Below are positions 36,889-45,610 of a stretch of DNA of 64,000 nt, piece after piece. Source of the stretch: Variovorax sp. V213 (GTDB taxonomy: Bacteria > Pseudomonadota > Gammaproteobacteria > Burkholderiales > Burkholderiaceae_C). Position numbers and translations under genes: made by a program. The stretch's first letter is position 1. Each line of letters begins with the position of its first letter. The stretch spans positions 3,349,001 to 3,413,000 of the forward strand of contig NZ_AP028664.1 in NCBI RefSeq assembly GCF_041154455.1. Direction: 5' to 3'. Under the pieces are notes generated by a model, which was not told where the DNA came from, made no database searches, and worked only from the letters and a program-made list of their open reading frames with translations.

Positions 36889-38331
36889 TTATTTCGCGAG
36901 TTCGCTCACCAGGCGGTACAGGAACTCGCGGCCATCGTAGAGCCGCTGGATTTCGATGCGCTCGTCCAGCCCGTGGGCGCGCGCGTCCGCCGGGTCGAGG
37001 AACATGCCCGTCACGCCATACATCGGAATGCCGGCGTTGCGCAAGAAGCGGCTGTCGGTGGCGCCGGTGCTCATCGCGGGCACCACCGGCACGCCCGGCC
37101 ACATGGCCTGGGTCACCGACTCCACGGTCTTCACCAGGTCGCCGTTCAGCGGCGAGGCGGGGCTGCGCAAGGGCTTGCCGAGGTTGCGCACCACGATCTT
37201 GTCGTTGCCGACGGCCTGGGCCAGCAGTCGCTCGACTTCTTCCGGATCGTCGTGCGGCAGGATGCGGCAGTTGACCGTGGCCTTGGCCGATTGCGGCAGC
37301 GCATTCTCGGCATGACCGGCCTGCACCATCGTCGCCACGCAGGTGGTGCGCAGCTGCGCGTTGTAGGCCGGGTTGGCCGACAGCCGCTCGATCACCGCGG
37401 CGTCGGGGTTGCCTGCGCCGATGGCGCGCATGTCGTCGGCCAGCTGGCCGGTGGCAAACGGCGCGCTGCGCGCGAAATAGGTCTTGGTGACGTCCGCCAG
37501 CTTGACCGGGAAGGCATAGTTGCCCAGCCGCTCCAGCCCCGCGGACAGCGCGTAGATCGGGTTGCTCCTGGTCGGCACGGAGCTGTGGCCGCCCACGTCG
37601 CGCGCCTCGAGCATGTAGGTGGTGTACATCTTCTCGGCCACCTGCATGCGGTGCAGGTTGGGCTTGCCGCCGCGCAGTTCGCCGCCGCCGCCTTCGTTGA
37701 TGCCGAACTCCGCCTGCAGCAACTCGGGCTTGTTGTTGATGAGCCAGAAGGCGCCGTTGCTGAGCGCATCGCCGCGCTCCTCGTCGGCCGTCAGGGCCAG
37801 GATGATGTCGCGGCTCGGCTTGAAGCCTTCCTGCCTGAGCTGCCCCATCACCGACACCAGGGCCGAGGCCATGGCCTTGTCGTCGATGGCCCCGCGCGCC
37901 GTGAAATAGCCGCCGGTTTCCTGCAGCTTGAACGGGTCGGTCTTCCAGTCTTCGCGCCTGGCCTCGACCACGTCGATGTGGGCCAGCAACAAGAGCGGCT
38001 TCTTGCTGCCATTGCCCTTGAAGCGCAGCACCAGGTTGCCCTTCTTCGGGAACGGCTCGAAGACCTGGATGTCGCCGGGCGCAAAGCCCGATTCGATCAG
38101 GCGCTTTTCCATGGCGCGCGCCGCCAGCGTGTTGTCCCCCACCGAATGGCTGGTGTTGATCTCGATCAACTCCTTGTAGATGTCGTGAAAGCGCTGCTGC
38201 TGGGGGGTCAGCGACGGCGTCGTCTGCGCCGATGCGGCCAGGCCGCACAGGGCCAGAGAAAGCGCGAGCACGGTTCTGGCCAAACCAGGGGAACCAAGGA
38301 AAAGCGGCGAACGACGGGTCTTCATGCGCAT
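36889..38331 (-). CDS. Secreted M20-family metallopeptidase
   Basis: 480 residues from ATG 38331, with CGGAGCGAG upstream. A basic N-terminus (MRMKTRRS) and hydrophobic segment form a signal peptide ending near LAASAQ. Zinc-site motifs of the M20 family: LLLAHIDVVEA, GAIDDKAMAS, LTADEERGD, and a C-terminal TGATDSRFLRN. The dimerisation domain starts near GGHSSVP. It is probably a periplasmic di- or carboxypeptidase. Confidence 0.92.
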   Translation of the reverse strand: MRMKTRRSPLFLGSPGLARTVLALSLALCGLAASAQTTPSLTPQQQRFHDIYKELIEINTSHSVGDNTLAARAMEKRLIESGFAPGDIQVFEPFPKKGNLVLRFKGNGSKKPLLLLAHIDVVEARREDWKTDPFKLQETGGYFTARGAIDDKAMASALVSVMGQLRQEGFKPSRDIILALTADEERGDALSNGAFWLINNKPELLQAEFGINEGGGGELRGGKPNLHRMQVAEKMYTTYMLEARDVGGHSSVPTRSNPIYALSAGLERLGNYAFPVKLADVTKTYFARSAPFATGQLADDMRAIGAGNPDAAVIERLSANPAYNAQLRTTCVATMVQAGHAENALPQSAKATVNCRILPHDDPEEVERLLAQAVGNDKIVVRNLGKPLRSPASPLNGDLVKTVESVTQAMWPGVPVVPAMSTGATDSRFLRNAGIPMYGVTGMFLDPADARAHGLDERIEIQRLYDGREFLYRLVSELAK

Positions 38332-38419
38332 GGTTTCTCGCTCCGGGATGTTGTGGTGCCGGCCAGCATACCAAGCAGCCACACTGCCCCGACCCGCCGA
38401 AGGCGGGCACACTTGCCCC

Positions 38420-39520
38420 ATGCAATGGGATATTTTCTGCAGGGTCATCGACAACCATGGCGACCTGGGCGTGTGCTGGCGGCTGGCCAGCCAGCTGGCG
38501 GCGCTCGGCGGGCGCGTGCGCTTGTGGATCGACGACGCCACGGCGCTGCACTGGATGGCGCCGGAGGGCTGCGACGGCGTGAGCGTGATCGACTGGCTCG
38601 ATCCGGCCGCCATCCGGAAGGCCGTGGCGGCCCCGCCGCCCGACGTGCTGATCGAAGCCTTCGGCTGCGACCCGGCGCCCGAACTGATTGCGCGATTCGC
38701 CGAGCCGCCGGCCGCGGGCGCGCCCGCCCGGGCCTGGATCAACCTCGAATACCTGTCGGCGGAACCCTATGTCGAGCGGCTGCACGGCCTGCCCTCGCCG
38801 GTGTTCAAGGGGCCGGGCGAGGGGCTGGCGAAACGCTTTTTCTATCCGGGCTTCACGCCCGCCACGGGAGGGCTGCTGCGGGAGCCCGGCCTCTTGGAGC
38901 GGCAAGCGCGTTTCGACCGCGTGCAATGGCTGGCGGCGCACGAAATTCCCTGGCAGGACGGCGAGCGCCTCGTTTCCCTCTTCTGCTACGAGCCCCCCGC
39001 GCTGGCCCAACTGCTCGAGCAGTTGGCAGCCGGTACGGAACCTGCGCGGCTCCTCGTGACGTCCGGCCGCGCGGCGCACGCGGTGGGAGCTTATTTTTCA
39101 AGCCAGAAACAGCCTGCCGGCCGCTCGCCGCAAGGGTTCGGTGCGCTGTCGATTTCGTACCTTCCGTACCTGACGCAGCCGGATTTCGACCAACTTCTGT
39201 GGGCCTGCGACCTCAATTTCGTGCGCGGCGAAGATTCGCTCGTGCGCGCCCTCTGGGCCGGCGCCCCGCTGGTCTGGCAGATCTACCCGCAGGACGACGA
39301 CGCGCACCACGTCAAGCTCGGCGCCTGGTTGGACTGGCTCGGGGCCCCGCCATCCCTGCGGCGGTTTCACCACGCCTGGAACGGCTTTGGCGACGCCCCC
39401 CTGCCCGCTCTCGAAACCGGGGGCCCGTGGCGTGAAACCGTGCGGGCCGCCCGCGAAAAGCTGTACCTTCAGGAGGACTTGGTCACGCAATTGCGGCATC
39501 TGGTCGCCGGAAAAAGCTAA
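38420..39520 (+). CDS. earP: EF-P arginine rhamnosyltransferase EarP
   Basis: Transfers rhamnose from dTDP-rhamnose to Arg32 of elongation factor P. 366 residues from ATG 38420 (MQWDIFCRVIDNHGDLG). Catalytic-site residues D11 and D15 lie in DNHGDLGVCWRLA, and the nucleotide-sugar motif RGEDSLVRA carries E271 and D272. A GT-B fold is expected. It lies directly upstream of efp, whose modified residue is an arginine, so substrate and enzyme genes are adjacent. Confidence 0.95.
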   Translation: MQWDIFCRVIDNHGDLGVCWRLASQLAALGGRVRLWIDDATALHWMAPEGCDGVSVIDWLDPAAIRKAVAAPPPDVLIEAFGCDPAPELIARFAEPPAAGAPARAWINLEYLSAEPYVERLHGLPSPVFKGPGEGLAKRFFYPGFTPATGGLLREPGLLERQARFDRVQWLAAHEIPWQDGERLVSLFCYEPPALAQLLEQLAAGTEPARLLVTSGRAAHAVGAYFSSQKQPAGRSPQGFGALSISYLPYLTQPDFDQLLWACDLNFVRGEDSLVRALWAGAPLVWQIYPQDDDAHHVKLGAWLDWLGAPPSLRRFHHAWNGFGDAPLPALETGGPWRETVRAAREKLYLQEDLVTQLRHLVAGKS

Positions 39521-39697
39521 AATAGCGGGCTTTGCGGATTTCGGCCCGGATTTATACAGATCCGAGATGCTGTCCGCCAAACCTGCCGCGGGACATGTAC
39601 CGCGGGGCCAATAACGCCGGCAAGCCGTTGCACCGCAACATTGCAAACGTCGCCGATGGCCCCGTGCACCGAGCGGCCAACATCCAGAGAACCTGAT

Positions 39698-40252
39698 ATG
39701 AAAATCGCTCAAGAAATCCGCGCCGGCAACGTCATCATGCACGGCAAGGACCCGATGGTCGTCCTCAAGACCGAATACAGCCGCGGCGGCCGCAATTCCG
39801 CCACCGTGCGCATGAAGCTCAAGAGCCTGATCGCCAACTTCAACACCGAAGTGGTCTTCAAGGCCGACGACAAGATCGACCAGATCGTGCTGGACAAGAA
39901 GGAGTGCACCTATTCCTACTTTGCCGACCCGATGTACGTCTGCATGGACACCGAGTACAACCAGTACGAAGTCGAAGCCGAGAACATGGGCGACGCCCTG
40001 AACTACCTCGAAGACGGCATGGCCGTCGAAGTGGTGTTCTATGACGGCAAGGCCATCTCGGTCGAACTGCCGACCAGCGTCGAGCGCGAAATCACCTGGA
40101 CCGAGCCGGCCGTCAAGGGCGACACCTCGGGCAAGGTCATGAAGCCCGCCAAGATCGCCACCGGCTTCGAAGTGCCGGTGCCGCTCTTCGTCGCGCAAGG
40201 CGACAAGATCGAAATCGACACCCGCACCGGCGAATACCGCAAGCGCGTCTAA
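39698..40252 (+). CDS. efp: Elongation factor P (Arg32 type)
   Basis: Relieves ribosome stalling at polyproline. 184 residues from ATG 39698 (MKIAQEIRAGNVIMHGKDPM). The tip of domain I reads YSRGGRNSA and places an arginine at position 32, where the lysine-modified type has Lys34; this is the rhamnosylated class and fits the earP gene next door. OB domains 2 and 3 are complete (DTRTGEYRKRV end). Polyproline proteins in this window, such as TonB, are natural clients. Confidence 0.98.
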   Translation: MKIAQEIRAGNVIMHGKDPMVVLKTEYSRGGRNSATVRMKLKSLIANFNTEVVFKADDKIDQIVLDKKECTYSYFADPMYVCMDTEYNQYEVEAENMGDALNYLEDGMAVEVVFYDGKAISVELPTSVEREITWTEPAVKGDTSGKVMKPAKIATGFEVPVPLFVAQGDKIEIDTRTGEYRKRV

Positions 40253-40283
40253 GTACCTCCCGGCGGGCTGACTGCCACCAGAC

Positions 40284-40309
40284 AAAAGGCTCCTCAAGGA
40301 GCCTTTTTT
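40284..40309. terminator. Terminator after efp
   Basis: AAAAGGCTCC / GGAGCCTTTT stem with a TCAA loop and T6. Confidence 0.9.
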
Positions 40310-40334
40310 CGTTGATGGGCTTACCCTTCCGGCC

Positions 40335-41114
40335 ATGAACACATCCGCCAGCGTCCGCACCGAGATCGATGGGCCGGTCAGCACCATCGTCATGAGCCGC
40401 CCCAGGCAGCGCAACGCCGTCGACCGCCCCATGTCCGATGCGCTGCGCGACGCCTTCGAACGCTTCGAGGCCGACGAAAGCCAGCGCGTCGCGGTGCTGT
40501 GGGGCGAACACGGCACCTTCTGCGCGGGCGCCGACCTCGGCGCGGTCGGCGATCCGGCGCGGCGCAATGAGCTCGACCCCGAAGGCGGCGGCTCGGGGCC
40601 GATGGGCCCGACCCGCATGGCGCTCGCCAAGCCGCTGATCGCCGCGATCAGCGGCCATGCGGTGGCCGGCGGGCTGGAACTCGCGCTGCTGGCCGATCTG
40701 CGCGTGGCCGAGGAAGACGCCGTGCTTGGCGTGTTCTGCCGGCGCTGGGGCGTGCCGCTGATCGACGGCGGGACGGTGCGGCTGCCGCGCATCGTCGGCA
40801 TGGGCCGCGCGCTCGACCTCATCCTGACCGGCCGGCCCGTCGACGCCCGGGAGGCGAACGCCATGGGCCTGGTCAACCGCGTGGTGCCTCACGGCCACGC
40901 CCGCCAGGCGGCCGAAGCGCTCGCGCGCGAGATCGCGTCGTTCCCCCAGCAGTGCATGCTGGCGGACCGCCATTCCGCCTACGCCCAATGGGACCTGCCG
41001 CTGGCCGATGCACTGCGGCAGGAGGGCCGGCTCGGCGTCCCCATCGTTGCGGCCGAAGGCGCGGCGGGCGCCGAGCGCTTCGTTCGCGGTGCAGGCCGGC
41101 ATGGCGCTTTCTGA
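40335..41114 (+). CDS. Enoyl-CoA hydratase/isomerase family protein (crotonase)
   Basis: 259 residues. Oxyanion-hole motifs of the crotonase fold: GTFCAGADLGAV and ISGHAVAGGLELALLADLR. The downstream LIDGGTVRLPRIVGMGRALD holds one candidate catalytic position, and RQRNAVDRPMSDAL marks the N-terminus. The exact substrate is unknown; glutamate acid-base residues of true hydratases are not both evident. Confidence 0.9.
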   Translation: MNTSASVRTEIDGPVSTIVMSRPRQRNAVDRPMSDALRDAFERFEADESQRVAVLWGEHGTFCAGADLGAVGDPARRNELDPEGGGSGPMGPTRMALAKPLIAAISGHAVAGGLELALLADLRVAEEDAVLGVFCRRWGVPLIDGGTVRLPRIVGMGRALDLILTGRPVDAREANAMGLVNRVVPHGHARQAAEALAREIASFPQQCMLADRHSAYAQWDLPLADALRQEGRLGVPIVAAEGAAGAERFVRGAGRHGAF

Positions 41115-41175
41115 GCCGCCGGGCATGGCGGCCGCAACGCTGCACAATGCAGCGAGTCTTTCTGTCTGATTCCCC

Positions 41176-42039
41176 ATGAACAACACGCACAACCTTCACG
41201 ACAAACGCCTGGCGGATGCCTGGGCCACCCTCAAGGCGCACTCCGAAAAAGGCCTCCCGCTCGATCTCGATCCTTCGCGCCTGGCCTTTGCCGACCCGGA
41301 ATTCCTGCTGCGCCGCGAAACCCGCGGCATCCGCATGCAACTGGAGCTGATGAAGCCCGACCTGGAGCAGCGCGCCCACGGCATCGAGAACACCGTGGTG
41401 GTTTTCGGCAGCGCGCGCTTTCGCAGCGAGGAAGAAGCCGCCGCGCTGGTCGCGCAGGCCGACGCCGCCGGCGACGCCGTGGCGGCCGAGCGCTGGAGGC
41501 GCCTGGCGCGCAGCTCGCACTACTACGAGAAGGCACGCGCCTTCGGCAAGCTGGTTGCGCAGTACAGCAACGACAAGGAACCCGAGGACAAGCTTTTCGT
41601 CTGCACCGGCGGCGGCCCCGGCATCATGCAGGCGGCCAACCGCGGCGCGCACGAAGGCGGCGGAATCTCGGTCGGCCTGGCCATCGCGCTGCCCATGGAG
41701 GAGGAAGCCAACCCGTACGTCACGCCGGCGCTAAGCTTCAAGTTCCACTACTTCGCCATCCGCAAGATGCATTTCATGATGCGTGCGAAGGCGCTGGTGG
41801 CGTTTCCGGGCGGCTTTGGCACGCTCGACGAGCTGTTCGAGGTGATCACGCTGGTGCAGACCAAGAAGTCCAAGCCGGTGCCGATCGTGCTGTTCGGCTC
41901 GGCCTACTGGAAGAAGCTGATCGACTTCGACTTCCTGGTCGAAGAAGGCGTGATCTCGCCGGCCGACGTGAAGCTGTTCGAGTACGTCGACGCGGCGGAA
42001 GACGCCTGGGACGCGATCAAGCGCTTCTACAAGCTATAA
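41176..42039 (+). CDS. LOG-family (TIGR00730-like) nucleotide hydrolase
   Basis: 287 residues. The conserved lysine decarboxylase-like/LOG motif PGGFGTLDELFEVITL is complete, preceded by CTGGGPGIMQAANRGAHEGG. Family members cleave nucleoside 5'-monophosphates (cytokinin-activating or PpnN-like). The longer N-terminal region (1-110) resembles the larger bacterial branch. It converges on an MFS gene with a six-base overlap of ends. Confidence 0.9.
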   Translation: MNNTHNLHDKRLADAWATLKAHSEKGLPLDLDPSRLAFADPEFLLRRETRGIRMQLELMKPDLEQRAHGIENTVVVFGSARFRSEEEAAALVAQADAAGDAVAAERWRRLARSSHYYEKARAFGKLVAQYSNDKEPEDKLFVCTGGGPGIMQAANRGAHEGGGISVGLAIALPMEEEANPYVTPALSFKFHYFAIRKMHFMMRAKALVAFPGGFGTLDELFEVITLVQTKKSKPVPIVLFGSAYWKKLIDFDFLVEEGVISPADVKLFEYVDAAEDAWDAIKRFYKL

Positions 42040-43203
42040 GGGCGCCTTCAAGCCCCAGGTGGCCCGGGCTCCCAGCGCAACAACACCGCCCACCACCCAG
42101 AAAACGCCCGCGATGCCGATCAGCGCACCGATCGATCCGAACAGCATCGGCATCGCCACGCTCGAGGCATTGATGGTCATGAGCCGCAAGCCCAGCGCCT
42201 CGCCGTGCCGCGCGTGCGGCGTGATCTGGTGCAGCATGCTCATCACCATCGGCTGAACCGCTCCGAGGGAAAAACCCAGGACCACCGAGCACAGGCCCAT
42301 GGCCCACGCCGAATCGAGCACCGGGTACACCGCGAAGACTGCGGCCGTGACGATGGTCGAGCTGAGGATCACGCTGCGCTCCGAAGCGCGCGAGGCGATC
42401 AGGGGCAGCACCACCCGGATGGCGGCTGCGGCGATGGCAAACGCGCCGAGGATGGAGCCGATCACCGAAGCGCCGATGCCGCGCTCGTGCCCCAGCACCG
42501 GCAGCACGAAGGCATGCACGTCCCAGCTCGACGATTGCAGCCAGTTCACGAACAGCAGGCGGCGGAACATCGGCTCGCGCAGCAGGTCCCAGGCCCGTGT
42601 CGGCACCGCCCCGGGCGTGGGCGCGGTCCCCGGGGGCTCATGCGCGCCGCGCGCGAGCATCCAGCAGAGGATCGGCAGGAAGGCCATCACCGCAAAGCAG
42701 ACGCGGAAAGCCAGCATGTCGGCGGGCGCGCGCCCGGCATGGTCGATCAGCAGTCCGGCCACGAAAGGACCGACAAAATTCGCCACCGCAGGCGCAATGG
42801 CCAGCCAGCTGAACACGCGCTTGAGCTGCGTGGCGTTGGTGGCGGAGCGGCCCACGTGGCGCTGCAGCGCGATCACGGTCGCGCCGGTGGCACCGCCCGT
42901 GAGGAGCGCCGCAATGCACATGACCGGGAAGGTCGGGAAGACGAGCGCGAGGCCCGCACCGGCCGAAGCGGCAATGACCGAAAGCCACAGCGGCCGCTTG
43001 AAGCCGTAGCGGTCGGCAAAGCGTCCTGCCGGCAGGGCCAGGAACACCTGCGTGAGCGCAAAGAGCGCAATCAACACGCCCACGGCCGCCGCGCTGTATC
43101 CCTGTTGCAGCGCCAACAGCGGTGTTGCGAGCCGCATGCCGGCCATGGTGGCGTGCAGGCAGACCTGGGCGCCGATGACGCGCAGCAGTTCGGAGCCTTT
43201 CAC
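42034..43203 (-). CDS. MFS transporter
   Basis: 389 residues from GTG 43203, which overlaps the rmuC stop (GTGA). Twelve hydrophobic helices are expected; the motif-A-like loop is AGRFADRYGFKRPLW. The substrate is unknown. Its 3' end overlaps that of the LOG-like gene by six bases. Confidence 0.88.
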   Translation of the reverse strand: MKGSELLRVIGAQVCLHATMAGMRLATPLLALQQGYSAAAVGVLIALFALTQVFLALPAGRFADRYGFKRPLWLSVIAASAGAGLALVFPTFPVMCIAALLTGGATGATVIALQRHVGRSATNATQLKRVFSWLAIAPAVANFVGPFVAGLLIDHAGRAPADMLAFRVCFAVMAFLPILCWMLARGAHEPPGTAPTPGAVPTRAWDLLREPMFRRLLFVNWLQSSSWDVHAFVLPVLGHERGIGASVIGSILGAFAIAAAAIRVVLPLIASRASERSVILSSTIVTAAVFAVYPVLDSAWAMGLCSVVLGFSLGAVQPMVMSMLHQITPHARHGEALGLRLMTINASSVAMPMLFGSIGALIGIAGVFWVVGGVVALGARATWGLKAPL

Positions 43204-44579
43204 GGGGTATCGTCGCCCTCGCTGTCCGTGGTGTCGGCCGTGGAGGGCAACAGCACCTGCGACTGCGCCTCGGGCAGCGCCTCGACCTTGCGCAGCGCCA
43301 GGCGCATCTGCTTGGCGCGCGTGTCGGCCTTGTCGAGCGTGTCGGAGGCCTTGGCCACCTGCTCCTTGATGCGCGAAACCCATTCGCCATAGCGCTCGAA
43401 CTCGGTCTTGACCGCGCCCAGCACCTTCCACACCTCGGACGCCTGGTGCTCCAGTGCCAGCGTGCGAAAGCCCATGTGCAGGCTGTTGAGCATGGCAAGC
43501 AAGGTGGTCGGCCCGGCCAGCGTGACGCGGTGCTGGCGCTGGATGGCGTCCATCAGGCCCGGCCGCCGCAGCACTTCGGCGTAGAGGCTTTCGACCGGCA
43601 GGAACAGGATGGCGAAATCCGTGGTGTGCGGCGCGGCCAGGTAGTTTTCGGCAATCGACCTGGCCTCGCTGCGTACGCGCGCTTCGAGCGCCTTGGCCGC
43701 AAGCTCGGCGCCGACAGCGTCGGCGCGCTCGTGCGCATCGATCAGGCGTTCATAGTCGTCGCGCGGGAACTTGGCGTCGATGGGCAGCCAGACGGGCGCA
43801 CCGTCTCCGCCGCGGCCCGGGAAGCGAATGGCAAAGTCGACCCTCTGGCCGCTGCGCGGCTTGGTCTCGACCTGCTTGGCGTACTGCTCAGGCGTGAGCA
43901 CCTGTTCGAGCAGCGCCTCGAGCTGTACTTCGCCGAACACGCCGCGCGTCTTCACGTTGGTCAGCACCCTTTGCAGGCTGCCGACTCCCACGGCCAGCGT
44001 CTGCATTTCGCCCAGGCCCTTGTGCACCTGCTCGAGCCGGTCGGCCACCTGCTTGAAGCTTTCGCCAAGGCGGGCTTCGAGCGTGCTCTGGAGCTTCTCG
44101 TCGACCGTCCTGCGCATTTCGTCGAGCTTGGCGGTGTTGGTCTGCTGCAGCTGCGCGAGCTGCGTTTCCATGGTCGTTCGCACTTCGGCCAGGCGGCGCG
44201 CATTCGACTCGCTCAGCCCCTGCAGCTGGGTGTTGAGCGTGTCGGCGAGGGTCTTCTGCAAGGAGGCGAGCTGCAGCGAGAAAGCGTCGAGCTGGGCATT
44301 CTGCGTGCGCGTGGCCTCCGCGCCCTGCTGCACCAGCGCCTGCTGGAAAGTGGCGAAGGCCTGGGCGGTTTCCTGCCGCGCGCCGCGCGAGCTCTCGCCC
44401 ATTTCATGGCGCAGTTCGCGCTCGGTGCGTTCGTTGGCGGCACCCATGGCGGCCAGCACCGCCAGCACCTCGCCGTGGTCGGGCCCGGGTTGCCGTCGCG
44501 CGAGCAGCCAGATCAGCAGAGCAAGCTGGACGACGGCGAGCGCCGCCAGCAAAAGAAGAATCAAGTCGGGAAGTTCCAA
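43200..44579 (-). CDS. rmuC: DNA recombination protein RmuC
   Basis: 459 residues. An N-terminal membrane helix (about 5-25) is followed by a long coiled coil (about 45-180, rich in Gln/Leu/Glu) and the conserved RmuC nuclease-like domain with TRGVFGEVQLEALLEQVL, VDFAIRFPGRG and LPIDAKFPRDDYERLI. RmuC limits inversion recombination in E. coli; the mechanism is not settled. Confidence 0.94.
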   Translation of the reverse strand: MELPDLILLLLAALAVVQLALLIWLLARRQPGPDHGEVLAVLAAMGAANERTERELRHEMGESSRGARQETAQAFATFQQALVQQGAEATRTQNAQLDAFSLQLASLQKTLADTLNTQLQGLSESNARRLAEVRTTMETQLAQLQQTNTAKLDEMRRTVDEKLQSTLEARLGESFKQVADRLEQVHKGLGEMQTLAVGVGSLQRVLTNVKTRGVFGEVQLEALLEQVLTPEQYAKQVETKPRSGQRVDFAIRFPGRGGDGAPVWLPIDAKFPRDDYERLIDAHERADAVGAELAAKALEARVRSEARSIAENYLAAPHTTDFAILFLPVESLYAEVLRRPGLMDAIQRQHRVTLAGPTTLLAMLNSLHMGFRTLALEHQASEVWKVLGAVKTEFERYGEWVSRIKEQVAKASDTLDKADTRAKQMRLALRKVEALPEAQSQVLLPSTADTTDSEGDDTP

Positions 44580-44612
44580 GGTCGGATCGCCGCGTCGCTG
44601 CTCGCCGGCTCG

Positions 44613-45599
44613 TTACTTGGCGGCCGGCGGAACGGGCGTGACGGGCGTCAGCGGCCCCTTGCCGCCGAACCAGGCAATGAGGTTGTCGGCTGCGAGCTCG
44701 GCCATGGCGCGGCGCGTGGGCACGGTCGCGCTCGCGATGTGCGGCGTCAGGACCACGTTGGGCACGGTCAGCAGATCGGGGTGGACCTTGGGCTCGCCTT
44801 CGAACACGTCGAGCCCCGCTGCTGCAATGCGCTTCTCGCGCAGCGCCACGGCCAGCGCCGCATCGTCGACGATGCCGCCGCGCGCGATGTTCACGAGCGT
44901 GGCGGTCGGCTTCATCAGCGCGATTTCGGCCGCGCCGATGGTGTGGTGAGAAGCCGGCGAATACGGCACCACCAGCACCACGTGGTCGGCCGTCTTGAGC
45001 AGCTCTTCCTTGCTGACGTAGCTGGCCTTGCATTCGGCCTCGAGCGCGGCGTCGAGCCGCGAGCGGTTGTGATAGACCACCTTCATGCCGAAGCCGTGCG
45101 CGCCGCGCTTGGCAATGCCCTGCCCGATGCGGCCCATGCCGATGATGCCGAGCGTCGAGCCGTGGATGTCGGAGCCCGCGAACATGTCGAAGCTCCATTT
45201 CTGCCACTTGCCCGCGCGCAGGAAATGTTCGCTTTCGGTGATGCGCCGGGCGGTGGCCATCAGCAATGCAAAGCCGAAGTCGGCCGTGGTTTCGGTGAGC
45301 ACGTCGGGCGCGTTGGTGCCGAGCACGCCGCGCGCGGCCATCGCATCGACATCGAAGTTGTTGAAGCCCACGGCCATGTTGGCGCAGATCTTCAGGTCGG
45401 GACAGGCGTCGAGCACCGCGGCGTCGATGCGCTCGCTGCCGGTGGTGAAGGCGCCCTGCTTGCCCTTGAGCCTGGCGATCAACTGCTCCTTGCTCCAGCT
45501 CTCATCGGCCTGGTTCGACTCGACCTCGAAGTGCTGCGAGAGGCGTTCGATGGTTTCGGGAAAGATCGCGCGTGCGACCAGGATCTTGGGCTTGTTCAT
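44613..45599 (-). CDS. 2-hydroxyacid dehydrogenase (glyoxylate/hydroxypyruvate reductase-like)
   Basis: D-isomer-specific NAD(P)-dependent dehydrogenase of 328 residues from ATG 45599 (MNKPKILVARAIFPETIE). Rossmann motif GIIGMGRIGQGIAKR; catalytic Arg in VNIARGGIVDD; Glu in LDVFEGEPKVHPDL; His in LTPHIASAT. It resembles GhrB/GyaR enzymes. It lies 11 bases after nhaD's stop on the same strand. Confidence 0.91.
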   Translation of the reverse strand: MNKPKILVARAIFPETIERLSQHFEVESNQADESWSKEQLIARLKGKQGAFTTGSERIDAAVLDACPDLKICANMAVGFNNFDVDAMAARGVLGTNAPDVLTETTADFGFALLMATARRITESEHFLRAGKWQKWSFDMFAGSDIHGSTLGIIGMGRIGQGIAKRGAHGFGMKVVYHNRSRLDAALEAECKASYVSKEELLKTADHVVLVVPYSPASHHTIGAAEIALMKPTATLVNIARGGIVDDAALAVALREKRIAAAGLDVFEGEPKVHPDLLTVPNVVLTPHIASATVPTRRAMAELAADNLIAWFGGKGPLTPVTPVPPAAK

Positions 45600-45610
45600 G
45601 ATGTTTGCAC

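Noticed and set aside
34195..39435. Very long frames opposite or out of frame with pgsA, uvrC, M20 peptidase and earP (872, 1421 and 820 residues)
   Set aside because: High-G+C codon-position shadows; each is explained by a well-supported gene on another frame, and none has domain motifs.
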